A DNA stretch of 64,000 nt from Kappaphycus alvarezii (Eukaryota > Rhodophyta > Florideophyceae > Gigartinales > Solieriaceae). Positions 48,200-60,765 of this stretch are shown here, in pieces (position 1 is the stretch's first letter; each line of letters starts with the position of its first letter). The stretch is from the NCBI GenBank assembly GCA_002205965.3, contig NADL03000699.1:2542001-2606000 (forward strand), given 5' to 3'. A program made the position numbers and the translations under genes. Under the pieces are notes generated by a model that saw only the letters and a list, made by a program, of their open reading frames with translations, was not told where the DNA came from and searched no databases.

Positions 48200-49341
48200 C
48201 TTTTCGGCACGATTCTAATTGTCGATGACTCTAACATCGTACCAACAAAAACGTCCCAGACTTCCAGCACTGGCGCGGATGCCGTTCAACATTCAACCCC
48301 TTTGCACCCTTCAACGTCTGCCCAAATATCAGGGCCAAACAAAGGGGGACGAGGGCGTCCAAAAGGATCCCGTAATTGCACTATCAAACCTACTGTGCAC
48401 CCCGAAGGCAATAATGGGAATACAGAGGGGCTAAACGGGCGCGGAAAATCCTTTAGTACTTCTGAAGCGTTTTCGTTGGTGAAAGCATGGGTCGAGCAGT
48501 CGTCAAAGGGCCTAACCCAGAAGGAGACGACGTTCTGAGGAGGAAATAGAAAAGGTTTGTAGCGGACAACACGGAATGACCAGAACAGCCGGGTCGTTGC
48601 GTTCCACTTGGAAACGACTAGCGAAGGAAACACAGCAATTTTTGAGTGTCAAGCTGAAGTTGCAGCACAACGAATATCATGTGTAACTAGTGAGGATACA
48701 GAAGCACTAGTATTGGAGCTTTATCGAAAACTTGCAGGTAGAAAAGACCAACAAGGTGTGCTTCAGTATGCGGCACCTTCCAAATACGTTTAAGTTGCTT
48801 CTTATCTTGCTTTTCAACCGAAGTTAGAGAGCAAGTATGAAAAAAGTGAAAGTACTGCAGAGAATGGGCAAACGTCGACATCCAGGAATGATATTGCTGA
48901 AGATTGTAGTAGATCCGCTTCTGATCTAGAAATTTCGCGACGTGTGCGCAGGGAGCAAGTCGACAGATGCGTCCTGTGAGTATTAAAAGAGCTAAGCGGG
49001 AAGAGCGGGAAGATAATTAGAGTGGCAACGTAGAAAGTGCGATCAAGGAACTTTCCGCAAAGATGGAAATTGGTAACGAAGTCCTCCTCGCGATTAAGAA
49101 GCAAAACCTAGAAGCGGCCGATTCTGAACAGGATTACAGACTACTACAAATGCTGGACAACGACTCAGCCTATTACAAGAATATAATGGCAGATACGCTT
49201 AGATCAAGGAAATTTAGATTGCGCAAGAGAGCTGCTGAGGAAGAGAAGGAAGTGCTCAAGCTTAAGGCGCGCGTTACGAAGAGAAGCCGTGAGAATATAG
49301 GGACTGGTGCTGTGGTTATTGAGGAGGAAGATTCCACCTGA
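48200..49341 (+). pseudogene. Harbinger ORF1-type Myb/SANT protein with AT-hook, broken
   Basis: Pieces in three frames form one protein. First comes an AT-hook (KGGRGRPKGSRN, about 48341-48376), then GKSFSTSEAFSLVKAWVEQS, the start of the Myb/SANT-like domain. A stop at 48536 leads into EEEIEKVCS, TAGSLRSTWKRLAKETQQFL. A further frame change gives TSEDTEALVLELYRKLAGR and, after a stop, ASYLAFQPKLESKYEK. The pattern is that of the NAM-associated/Myb-SANT accessory protein of PIF/Harbinger elements (W...E...L..A.........SL...W..I...V..F..............A..LY........F......YL...PK[WF]). MRPVSIKRAKREERED and a long coiled coil (49063-49341, KEVLKLKARVTKRS) complete the C-terminus, ending at a TGA. 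It needs at least three frame or stop corrections, so it is a pseudogene. No transposase lies next to it. Confidence 0.6.
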
Positions 49342-52300
49342 ACAAGGCCAGTACTGCTCCATATATCCGTGCGTATATGGAGCAGCACATATTTCGAGTG
49401 GCCCGCCGCACCGCGATGCCGTGCATAACTCGGCCTTCAAGGCCAAACTCCAAGTTGGAGTTTACACACGTATGTGTACATACAGCAGACATATCTGTTG
49501 GCAAGTAACCTACAACAGTAGTAGGGCACATTAATTTGCGGACAGTCCTTGACCGTGGCGGTGCAAGAGGTTTTAAGGATAGGTCGGGCACTGATCTTAA
49601 AACGGTGAGTTTTCTATTGCTGCTTGTTCTGTGGAGAATAACGACTACATCAATAAGAACCGAGTCCTCTGACGCCCCGAATAAGATCGTTGCGTAAACT
49701 TTTGAAAGCACTACCGGACGTCCCTAACAGGTGTCCACAGTACAGTATTTTGATATTCATTTGCCTCAGATGTCCTCTGTGGATTAAGTACAGTCCTGTC
49801 TGTGTACATACGGTATCTACAGAAAACCGAGGAGTTAAATGAATATACTGTACAATATTCGACCGCTGTATGAAGAAGGCGTAATCCCTCTTAAAAACAT
49901 AAACCTCCATAGCATCAATGTATCAAAGGAAGTCAGGGAAACACACTACAGGTCCTTGACTGAGATTCGCAGGGCTGAATTCCTCAAAAATGAATTCGCT
50001 GTTTTCGTGAGGCACTGTGATTTTAGCTACAGTACGGACATTGCGAGCACATTGGCGATGATATGAAGCAATAGACCACCTCTCGACGAAAACGCGGGGG
50101 GCTAATTATTTGAATACTGTGATCTGCATGTACTATAAAAAAATGTAAGGCTCCACGACACATGGGGCAACCAGCAAGTAGTCACCACTGAACAGCACGT
50201 GCACTAGTCAACCGCAGCATAATTACATTTGTAAATAATCATTGTAACTGGGAATTGATGCCTCCTCTTGAAATCGCCTGCTTGAGAACTATCTACGTTA
50301 CCATGCATCCATGAGTTTTGTACAAGGCTGTTAAGTACACATTCCTGCGATACATTACACTGGCCAAGTATTAATAAACTCCTCGAAGCTCAGTCCTGAC
50401 CACTTACCAACCCAGTTGAAAGTCTCGGTGCAAAAAAGGTGCAAATAGAAAGCGCTCTTTTCCTTACCTAACGACTCCGTTACCGTGATGTTTCATAACG
50501 AACTCTTGTGCCCTTCAAAGAAGACCAGAAAGATGAAACTTTTTTTTGGTTTCTGTATTTTTCCTTCCGCCTGTCTAGGCACAATCCACCGTACCTCGCG
50601 ACTATCTAATTGCGGTACAGCCGTCGCGGCTCGTGCAAGTGTAGCTCTCGTGGTATGCGTCAAATTCGTGTGCCGTGTGTCGCACACTTGCTGCAGAGTT
50701 CTATGTCGTTACGATGCTCGTGGATTGGGGTGGTCGGGGTAGGATGGGAGACAGCAAAAAAGTTGTGATTACAGAGGACAATTGACGTGAGCTGATCAGA
50801 GTAGCTTTTTGAAACTCTTGCAAGCTGAGATTTTTTCCCGGTAAAGTGATGGAATCAACAAATTTCCCCACAATTATACAGTACTAGTGTCATTTGTCAG
50901 CCGAGCACGTCAGAAACCCTACACTCGAAATATTGAATGAGTAAATTTCATCCTCTCTTTTGAGCAAGAAACAAAGGCTTTCTTTCCGCCGATACAGGAA
51001 CGAGTTGTCCAGTGTTTTAAAGATTCATACATCCATATTTCTGCTGTAATGAGTACAGCCATGTGCTACTGCGTGTTTGAATAACTAAAAATAAGCTCGA
51101 CTGTAATTAGGTTTTCAGCCGTAATGTTTGATTCAAGAATTGGCTCCAAATCCAACTGCCACCAATCACCGAATGTACCGCAAAGTATGTACACAGTGCG
51201 AGGAATCATTGGGTTCAATAGCCACTCCTTTGGATCAATATTGATTGGATTTGGCACAATAATTTCAGATTTCAGATTTACTCAAAGGCATTGTCCAGTA
51301 CACATTTACGTTCACCCGGCAGTGTATCAACTGAATCACGCTTGCTGGTAATCTGCCGACTAGTGCCGATTTGAGTGATTTTCCCTCCTCTTGATAAGGT
51401 AGTCAACGAATACTCTGCTGGGTCACAACACCTCCGTGGGAATACGTCCAAATCCAGTATCTGCCAGAACGCTGCACAAGTTCTGCTGTCCTTCGGAACA
51501 AGGTTTATCCGTCCACCAATGGTAATCTATATATGCTGGCTCCCCCTGATAGCTTACTCACAGTCCTATTGTTAAATGTATACTTTCCCAATATCAAAGC
51601 CTTCCTGATGATCCTCTCATTTCCTGTCGATACCACAAATTGCCTTGATCATCAACACGAAAGCTTATACATACTTTATAGCTTTGATACAACTCGTGGC
51701 ACCTTCTTTCGCATAACGGAATTCCAATATTAGGCCACGTCCTAAAGTCAGTCATTCCATAGGACATTGTATGAGTAAAGTGCGGGCTGGAAGAAGTTTC
51801 TAATCTCAACGGAATTAGCGACAACCGCCACGGTCTTGTACCTCAATGATAAATGTCAGGAGAAAGTTCGATCTGACGCTCGCGTCGCCGCTTTCTGGCC
51901 ATGTGTGACACTAAAAATTGGTGTTGCGGTCGTGTTGTTCGATGCAAGATCGCAGGAGGCCCCTGAAGGAGTCTTGATACCGATTAGTTCTACAGTATTT
52001 CCTATTGGGATAAATAAAATACAAGTCAGCATTTTTTGTGTTCCAGCCACACATGTACTTTTGCTAGGTAGTTGATATTCACCGAGACAACAAAAAACTT
52101 TCAATGTCCTTGCTGATTGTCCTTACAGCACTCGGTCACCAGCTGGCGTAATGCTGTACATTGTGCAAGTTTTGGAGGCAAAATTATGGTAAATTCCCTA
52201 CGGTAGCCATTTGCTGAGCATTAGCAACTGAGCGGTGCTAAGTTACCTTTCGAGATCGGCGGTAGCGGCTGTCTCCATGATACTAGCTGTGTTTTACGTT

Positions 52301-55300
52301 GTTGGCGACACAACTTGTACGCAGACATTTCAAAACGAAGAACGAGGGCGGGGAAAGAATTGTTGATTGGTGTTTGTCCCTGGAAGAAGAGGGCAGCGGT
52401 GAGAAATGGAAGTGGTAAAGGTAGCGGATCAACGGAGCAGCGGGGCAGACAGGTTGTGTACAGAATATTCTTGTATGGCAGTAGATTTGAGCCCTTCCGA
52501 ACGCAATCTATTGAGCTCCGAAATGCGCGGAACCGCAGACCATCCCATGACCAAGTTGAAAATCTCCTATCTCTATTCTGTGCACAGTACTTGCTGGGTA
52601 GCTCCTTCCTGTGTCCAACGCAAATTTTGTACAGTACTGTACTACTCGAAAAACAAATCTGATATTCGATTGAATTTTTGACCACGGAGTGATCCAAGGA
52701 TTTGTAAACGTGCCAGGCTCTTCCTTCAAAATGCCAGTACAAGCCATGAAGCTGCTAATTGTTTTGTCTGTGCGGTGTGCTGTACTTTTAGTGTATGTAC
52801 AGTATGATACAGAATAGCGCAGAAGCTACTGCCACTCATTTTTGTTTCTTTATTGGGGGAAGAGGTGGTTTATTGGAAACTACTGCTACACTGTAATGTG
52901 CCGGTTACTCTATCATAACGCCATGCTGTACAATAGCGCACGACTCCCCAATGGAGACGTCACTGTGCCGCCTTGTTTGAATGACTTTGATTAAAACGCT
53001 GCGCAGCAAGAGGAACTACTCATTTTTACTCATTATGTCTCTGAACAGATTGCAACAATTCCAAATTTTAGCCATCAGAGTGTTGAATGGTGCAAAAGGT
53101 TTCCAAATAAGACACATTCCCCAAAAGTATTGCCAAAGTATTGCTGGCATAATCTTCCATTTTCATCCATTGCACCTTCGAAAACCGAGTGCTTACTTCG
53201 TCGAGCATTGCCCAAGATACGATGGGGTGCATGATCAGTTGGTGCAGACGGTCGCTGCTCATGCTGCCTCAGCAACGTCGATGGAGTTATCTGATGTTGA
53301 CTGCTGAGGTGAGTGTGTTCTTGCGTCGGAAATCCAAGGGAGACAAATGCTGCGCGCAGTTAGGCGGAAATATTGAAGTTTCCTGAACGGAAATGTAGCA
53401 ACACCCCGTAAGAATGTTGAATACGGCAACTGTCAATGCTTATCAAATAATGATAAAACTGCATGTTTAGAATGAAGTGAGTGGTTGCAAACACTTGCCA
53501 CTAAGGGCTGAATTTGTCAGTTGAGTTGATTGGGCTAGTTCTGTAGACATGACATTATTGTCGAGTTCCGGACACTGACGGAAATAAATCAGTCAAGAAA
53601 ATTTAGTACGCAGTACAGTACTGTCCTGAGTACTCAACTGCACTGTACTATGCTGTACTAGTGTTTGTGCCGTAGGCGACAAAGGGGCGGCTTGAGTAAA
53701 TCTTCAACAGACAGGTATTGATTAATTTTCAATTTGTAAACTATTACCTTAATCCATAGTTCCGTAATTTATTTTAGTTCTGATGATAACCGGCATTGCT
53801 GTACAAAAGTTTTTAATAATACTCTGAACCCAAAGACTAGTTTGCGAGTCATGGGCGGTAGACTAGAAACTGCTACAGTAATGCCCAACAGTTAGAACAG
53901 CAAGATTTCATCTGGCACAGTCGTATTGAAACACATGATTCTAAGATTTACGGAACTGGACCTTTAAGGAGTAAGAGGAGGAGTCCTAAAGATATTAACA
54001 CTGAAAATTTTTATTCCTTTCTCTCATCTTCATAGGAACGGGTAGAGGGTAATCGCCGGAAAAGCAAACGGATAAAAACCTTTCTTTTTTTCTATTGTAC
54101 AGTGCAGTCTCATTTCAGCATCAGTAATCAGCTCGAGACTTGATAAGGTCGATGCTGTGCTTTTAGCTCGAAAGGCAAAGTAGTCATCGTCATTGCCTAA
54201 ATCTCTGCAAGCAGATCATGAATGGGTTTGTCGCCCTGCAAATTTGATTGGTGTCCTCTAACTCAATGTCAGTTGTACCAGTGAGTAAGCAGGGGAGGAC
54301 AGGCAGGGGCAAAGTATGGCTTTCCATCAATCCTGGTACTTCATGCAACCTCAATTTGCCTGATTTTTTTGGAGTAAAAACGCTGCGTACATCACTTGAT
54401 TACAAATACAGAGGACTCCCAACCTTTCCATTACTCGCAGTAAACCAAACCATTTTTCCCCTTGACTTGAGAGCCTTTAACGAAACGCTTTTTCAATCCT
54501 ACATATATTCATGAAAAAGCTGTCTACTATATACCCTGCAGAACAGAGATCCTCCTTGATATGTAGGAATATAGGCTGTAAGTGTTATCGTCATAATAAG
54601 CAAAAACATTTACATTCCCGCTTTAATGAAAAGTTGGTTTTACCGCACGACCAAAAACGAATAAATTTTGTGCAGCTATTGATTGCGTCAGTCGCTGGCC
54701 CGTAAGTCCGCAAAGTAAACCACACATCTTGAGTTACGCTACATTTAAAAGATGCAGTCTATTGATTAAAAGACGGTAAATGACCGGCACCTACAGTAAT
54801 GGTCTATCATTTTAACACAGCTCCGAGCGATGAAGATTTGAAGGCGTGACCGTTACCTTGCCTAAAGTCAGCTTTGAATAGCACTGAAATTGTCTCGAGA
54901 CAGATTCCAGTGCGCTAAAGAAGGCAATATTGTACTGGTATGCCACAGTGAAACAAGAACGAATCAATTAGTTTAAGGGTTCCTTACTATGGACTTCTTT
55001 GTGAGTGGACTTCGACTATAAAACCCACAGCATTCAGAATCATGTTGAAATTACAGTAAATGTTGACCCGTAATTCCTTGCGTCCGATGAAGTTTAAAAA
55101 AATGGAAAATTATTTGCCAAGGCAACAACAATGCCCAAATTTGGAAGCTCATTGGCACCTGCCGAGGCATGTATAGAAGAAGAGGTTAATAAAGACATTT
55201 CGGGTGGCGTCTGCTAATGAAGAACTCTCTTGTAGTCCTTTACTCCGATTGAACGGTACTTTGTGCTTTTTCCAATACTTTGCCGCCTCTGTAGACCCTG

Positions 55301-55654
55301 CAAGCCCTACACCATCATTTTCAAAATCGAAACTTCAAGGGTCATTTTTCGAGAAGCTATGCGTGCAGACTGTTCAAAAAAATTTACCCATTATTGAATC
55401 ATGGAACTTGTTCCTACAACATTTTGAAACGTACTTCCATCTTTACTAAATTTAACGAGAGATATTGTAGAAACAAGGGGGCAGCACTCTCATGACATGG
55501 ATGTTCTGCCCTTACGCGTAGACCTGGGGCTTGCTAGGTTGAATGCCTCAACGGTCAGTGGTACTTTCGATGACCACCAAACCGTTCCCATCAAGCTATG
55601 CAAGATAATATTTACTCATTACTTATCTAAAGTGTGCACCGATTGACCGACTAT
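49342..55654. other. Long stretch without a supported gene
   Basis: Many frames of 60-110 codons occur on both strands, but no domain or convincing splice model was found. The longest (52221-52742 minus, 173 codons) is cut through by overlapping plus frames and has no recognisable motif. GTAC/CAGTAC words are common at 49735-49855, 52625-52640, 52780-52815 and 53605-53665. The minus strand of 51060-52104 looks somewhat protein-like and is listed separately. Confidence 0.45.
51060..52104 (-). other. Protein-like, interrupted minus-strand region
   Basis: Consecutive minus-strand pieces read like one protein broken by introns or mutations. 51856-52104 contains LTCILFIPIGNTVELIGIKT and PSGASCDLASNNTTATPIFS. 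51594-51824 contains MTDFRTWPNIGIPLCERRCH and VDDQGNLWYRQEMRG. A frame at about 51285-51530 contains NLVPKDSRTCAAFWQILDLD. 51066-51257 contains IDPKEWLLNPMIPRTVYILC, GTFGDWWQLDLEPI. Balanced composition, spaced cysteines and N-glycosylation-like NNT suggest a former secreted or surface protein. I do not recognise a family and could not fix splice sites. Chance open frames remain possible. Confidence 0.25.
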
Positions 55655-57562
55655 TCAGGTAATTAAGGCGTACCTGGATGGACCAAATCGGTTACGTGAA
55701 GTTGGGCGCGCGAGGTGATGGGCATAGCCAACGACGACCACAAGGCGCAACTGATACGCTGGTAGATGGCCGTGCGAATAGCAGCGTCCGAGGTGTGGCA
55801 CTTCCTCGCAACGTGGGGTACAAACTCCTCGATAAATAGCAGTCTCCCGAGAAGGGAAACCGAGGGAGTCAAAGAACCAGGGGCTGGAATCGGAAACCTG
55901 GGTCGCGGGAGGGGGGAAGGGGGGCACCAGGCGCCTTGACAGCTTGTGATGTGGGTCTTGAACCTTGCAGTAGTGCGTGAAGGCGCCAGCCATACTAGCC
56001 ACTACTTGCGTCCCTTCGTTAGTGAGGACTGCTTGAACGGGGACATCACGGCGATGTTACATTCGATGAGCCGGTGGAGGCCGGTGTAGGCCGGCTTTAG
56101 GATCACGGGGAGGTTGCATGAGGATGTCGGCGTGCCTGTAGTTCGTACCGGGGACGAGGCTCAACTTCAAAATAATGGTCCAGGCCGGCGGAGCAGAAAA
56201 CGTGCCACGCGAACACGTTGCGGACGGATTTATGGCGGTGAATGCGTCCAAACACTGAGACTTAGCGGTCTGCGGCATGGTCGCCGTGGAAATCTAAGTC
56301 CTGCTGGCAGTGGTGGCATTTCAAGGGCAACGAGTATGTGTAGACTGGAAGATCGAAGTACCTGCGAAGCATGATGCTCCAGTGCCCCGGCGACGCCTCC
56401 GTCGCAGTGGTGGGATGCGCAAATAGGAAAGCGGCGGCAGCCCTGTGACGAAAGGCCAGGCCGCGTATGCGGTTAAGGGTGGCTTTCTCGGAATAGCAGC
56501 TGGGACGGGGCACTCTCTTCCATAGTTCATCTTACCAAAACACCTTCGCCTTGGCCTCTTGTAGCGCCCGATTTGGATTGGATTGAAGTTTGAGGGGCAT
56601 GTCAGCAAGGCCTGGGTTGTTGACGAACGGTTCGCCTTGGATCCGGCGGCAAAGTTGAGTAGAGGCGAGCGTGCGTGGTTGACCAGGAAGGATCTATCAC
56701 CGCGGGCGCGTTCCCAAAGTACTGCGACTGAGCGGGGTGTCGAGAAGGCGGGCGTGCGTAGGCGGGCGTGGGCAGCGTCCAGAATGCTGGCAGCGACGGT
56801 GCCGTGCAGGGAAGGACCGATGACGGAGAACCCACGCCCTCCTAGACGGAGGTAGAGACACGCTCTTTCCCAGGCGTCATCCGTTACGGAGACTTTATGG
56901 AGCGCGACATAGGAGGACCGTTGAGGAGAGTCAAGCTCAGCGGCAGGCGCAGCGGCGTGCTGAGGGTCAGCAAGCCGAAACGCGTGATGCGCACGGTATG
57001 CAGAGCCATGTAGGCGATGCATGTGGCAACGAGTCCGCGGATCCCAGACCGGTTCCAGCAGTGCCAGGGTGCAGCGGCACCCCTCAACCTTGTTGCACAA
57101 AAACGCCTTGGTGAAGGCAGCGTTACCCAACGGGGCCCCGAAAAGCTCAAACCGTCTCCGGGGCATTCCGAGAGCGGAAACCCGGCCAGGAAGACCGTGC
57201 GGCCCGGAGATGCGGGCCTTGTGATGGTTGATGAATAGACCATAAGACGGGCCGCCGTAGAGCGCAGGAAACCGGAGGGCCCGCCGTAGACCGTTGAGTG
57301 AACCAGTTATTGTGCTGTCGTCGGCGTACAACTGAATGAATATGAAGCCTTCTTCTTCTTCGACACGACGGATGATTGGCTGGATCGTCAACGAGAAAAG
57401 AAGCATGCTCACAGGATCCTCCGGCTGGGTTCCCTGGACCGCCCGTTGGAATGAATTGTTTGCTCGCGATTTGGAACAATGAGCGGTGGTTTGGAGCGAC
57501 TGTACAGCATGTTTGAGCATGCTAGGAGCTAGCCTCCAGCAAGCCTCGAGACCAAACGCCAA
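55655..57562 (-). pseudogene. 5'-truncated LINE-like reverse transcriptase
   Basis: The minus-strand frame 57562-56321 (413 codons) starts inside a non-LTR reverse transcriptase. It has QGTQPEDPVSMLLFSLTIQP (the QG.P.GDPL..LLF region, with Glu for the usual Gly) and the catalytic QLYADDSTITG at residues about 78-88 (57317-57330), then GLFINHHKARISG, FELFGAPLG and LRLGGRGFSVIGPSLHG. After a frame change, LPLKCHHCQQDLDFHGDHA (56262-56513) matches the C-terminal C..C....D..GDHA zinc-like motif. Further frames (56057-56278 with RHADILMQPP; 55655-56002 with NEGTQVVASMAGAFTHYCK) continue the RPADVLV... and C-terminal segments. The N-terminal fingers and any endonuclease are absent upstream of 57562, consistent with 5' truncation during insertion. 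The block is markedly GC-rich against AT-rich flanks and is the best-preserved element here. Confidence 0.75.
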
Positions 57563-58727
57563 GGTGTGGCACTGGCTTGGGCATCATCATTATGGTCGTC
57601 ATCTTCTATTTTTGTTTTCGAGAGCTATGGGTCACGTAACCTGTTACGCAGCACCGCTAGGGTATAGTAACTCAAAGAAATAACCAGATTGATATTTCGC
57701 TTCAAAACGCACTGACGTCGCAAGAGAAACCATTTCATAGGCAGAATGCTGTGCTGTTTTCTTTTTCCTTGATAGAACCGCTGACCTAGCCCAGAAAGAG
57801 TAACTAAACTTGTGACTATGTTTAACTAAACATCGTGGAAATCGCTTCAATATTAAAATTCGTTTTGTCTTTCAATCAGATAAGATTTTATGAATTAATT
57901 TAATTGTTTTTGCAGACTCCAGCAGTGCCGGTTTAGAACTTGGTGCCATGCAAAGCTCTGAAGCTTTGCAATAGTTCGCTTTCAGCAGGTATTTTTCATA
58001 ATTTCCTTCAAAATTTTTTCCATCTGCTTTGCTGCTTCGTTTGAATTTCCCGGAATTTATTCAAATTATTTCATTAAACAAACCTCTTCTATTCGCTATC
58101 ACCTGTTTCTCGCAACGCACTTTAGCACCCTAAACGATTGAGTCCCGTGAGGCCCTCCTATTGTATCTTCAGAAGTGTGCTGTACAATATGTTGAAAAGT
58201 TTAACATATGTATAGAAGGCATGATCTTAATTTATCTGATGCGTGACGATAACCGTTTGGTAATTTTGATTTCTCCATTCCGCAGAAAAATACAATATTG
58301 GTATTTCACGTCAATAGTACTTACAGCTTTTATAATTGAACCACTTCGATTTATTCCTTGGAAAGACAGTTGAGGGGTTTAGCAACGATGACAATATTTT
58401 GAAAAGGATAGGATCGTCTTTGAAACTGACATACATTATTACGAGGTTCTAGTCCCACGACGCATGTCAGAAATTGGTCATTGAAAAGAACAAACGTCCG
58501 CCGCTATTCTAACTTTAGATTTGCTAACATGTCACAATCCAATACGCGTCGCCCATTTACCATGTGTAGCGTACTCTGGGTAGTTATTAATGCTTGAACT
58601 TCTCTCACTGCTCACGTTCTTCCGGAAATTCACTATCTGCCGATCTTCACGCTACAACTCTCCTCAACTTGAATTTCTGCCCCACTGATCGACCTGGCCT
58701 TCCTCGGGCATCCAAACTCTTTTTGAA
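57563..58727. other. Intergenic, upstream of the zinc-finger gene
   Basis: The GC content drops abruptly at the LINE boundary. One plus frame (58161-58373, 70 codons) shows no domain. The stretch before 58728 is the presumed promoter and 5' UTR of the zinc-finger gene. No TATA box or repeat stands out. Confidence 0.45.
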
Positions 58728-59517
58728 ATGAGCGACAAACCTCTACCTAGCTTCAGAAGCCTTCTCGACATGAGCAATCCGACTGATGTGAGGGGCACTA
58801 ATGCCCCTTTCTCGCCGTATGCGGATAGGAGGTATCACAGAGCTTCAGTCAGCAATGACCATTACGCGCTTCCTTACTCGCACCATCGAAGCAGGGCATC
58901 AACATCAAACACACAAGATATTCAGGTTTCGTCGTCCGCTCGTGCTAGGAGAAGCCTAGATATGCCTTACCGTCCCCCAAGTTCTAGCTCAGCACCTGGG
59001 CGATCCCTCATGAACCAAGCTCGCACGTCAGAGCTATCGAGATTGCCATCCGTAAGTGAGGTGCTTGGAACCAGACGCGATCCTCATGCACTCGATGCTT
59101 GGCACCATCCACCTCGCCAGTCATATGCCACTGATGACGCACGGACGAGTCACGCTGACAGCTCTGTGAGGAGGCAAGGGTACCCATGTGAACGCTGCGG
59201 TCGCATGTTTACTCGAAAGTCGGACGCGCAGAAACACATTCGAGTTGTGCATGACAAAGTGAAAAATTTTGCTTGTGTTGTTTGTGGGCGCCGTTTTGGC
59301 CGCAAGGACTACTGCACGGTAAGTTTTTCAGCAGCTATCCTTCATTCCCGAAATGAGTCCGAGTAACCATTTTCTGACGGCTTTCTGGATTCTAAATTGT
59401 GTGTAATAGAAGCACGAAAAGTCCAAACATAATGTTGTGACTCCTCCTACACCATACCAACTACGGCGGAAGTTGACTAAGCAGAAGTCGGAGGAACAAC
59501 GAGAAGTAAGAAACTAG
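58728..59517 (+). CDS. C2H2 zinc-finger transcription factor, two exons
   Basis: Predicted as join(58728-59318, 59410-59517), 232 residues. The first 150 residues are Ser/Arg/His/Pro-rich and probably disordered. Two adjacent C2H2 fingers follow, both C-X2-C-X12-H-X4-H. Finger 1 is CERCGRMFTRKSDAQKHIRV, then VH (Cys154, Cys157, His170, His175). Finger 2 starts CVVCGRRFGRKDYCT (Cys183, Cys186). The unspliced frame lacks its histidines and stops at 59366. Splicing a 91-base intron (ACG|GTAAGT ... TAATAG|AAG) supplies KHEKSKH (His199, His204) with exactly the same spacing as finger 1. A basic tail (YQLRRKLTKQKSEEQREV) ends at TAG 59515. Paired fingers suggest sequence-specific DNA binding in the nucleus; targets are unknown. 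GAA|GTAAGA near 59506 could be another donor leading to a further exon. Confidence 0.87.
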
Positions 59518-60309
59518 ATTGAAACTATGAAGCTTGCGGCATGAGGTTGATGCAGCTGATCCTACCCAAATCTACGGCACACCATCTGTGTGGTTGGTTA
59601 CGTCTGAGTAGAGCAGAACAACAACACTTACTGATTATGAGCCTCCAACAAAGCGTCAAGAGCAGGCAATGAAATGTAGCTGCAAACAATCTTTCGCTCT
59701 CGGAAGAGTGCAATGACACGGCATTGCTCAATTTAACATTTACAAGATGCTCCACAATTCGATCTTCAGCTAATTACATCGATTTCAACCGTTAAAAGTA
59801 CGACGGGAAATAACATTGCGTGAAGTCTTCAAAATGCCTCTTTTAGCTGGATCCGTTACATCAACGATTTGAAGCTGTGAATGTTTCCAAGGCACACAAG
59901 ATGAGAAACACTGAGATAAGCACAAAATTCGGTGAATAAAGTAGATATGATACTGGATGTCAATTGCATTCTTTTCAAAAGATCATGGCAAGTGGCAGAG
60001 ATTCGGAAAGTAAGCACCCTATATTTGGAAAGGTTGCGTGACGGGGTTGTTCGGGCGTTTGGGGTTGAGAAACGTACTAGTGCAACGGTGCGCTGGCCGT
60101 CGACGTTCGCAATATTGTAGCTAAAAACTTGTTAAAGCGCTTAGCATGCTATCGCATTGCGGTAGTGTCCTGGTTTGAATCAGTCCGTCTGCGTATACTT
60201 CCCTGTTTTAATATTGTGCATACAGTATTGCAAGTTTGGAGGATCAGTAAGTACGATTTGTATTTTCATTTAATTCGTTGATTTCCCTAGGTTGGCACAA
60301 GAATTTGAT

Positions 60310-60765
60310 GAATAGTGGTGCATTTACTGTATTGTACAGTACTGTAGCGTACAGCAGAGTACTGTACCAGTGCACTTGTATTGTACATCTAAGTATGACA
60401 ACACACTGTACATGCGAAGTGGCACACGCCATACAAAATCTAAATATAGGGCCTAAAGAGGCCTTATCAGTAAGACTTGCCATTTTTAGCCAATAGTTTG
60501 ATATACTGTACTGTACTGAACTGTGCTGCAAATGTCACTTGTTGCTACAGGTTCGGTTGGATTTGGTGAAGAGAGGCCATGCTCCCTGATCAGCATATTA
60601 ACCGCTGCAGCGGTCCGGGTGGAAGGAGAGGAATACTGTACGCAATACAGTACTGTACACTACCTTTCCTATGAATAGTTTACTATGCCGTACAGTACAG
60701 TACAGTACAGTACATCACAATACAGTACAGTAGTTACAGTATTCACAGTACTGTACTCATGATGT
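60310..60765. repeat. GTAC/TACAG repeat cluster 1
   Basis: Dense words of the type TACTGTAC, GTACAGTACTGTAC (palindromic) and CAGTAC occur across this interval. It includes a near-perfect (GTACA)n run at about 60690-60714 and further TACAGTACAGTA pieces to 60755. Because GTACAGTACTGTAC is its own reverse complement, single strands can fold back. It behaves like a degenerate pentanucleotide/decanucleotide satellite. Confidence 0.75.

Noticed and set aside
52221..52742. 173-codon minus-strand frame
   Set aside because: Overlapping plus frames of 91 and 115 codons, no recognisable motif, and GTAC-repeat words run through it.
56583..57243. Plus-strand frames across the GC-rich block
   Set aside because: They are shadows of the minus-strand LINE reverse transcriptase, favoured by the high GC content.
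60170..60182. GGTTTGAATCAGTCC near 60170 as a tRNA T-arm
   Set aside because: No A-box at the right distance and no pairing acceptor stem; not a tRNA gene.
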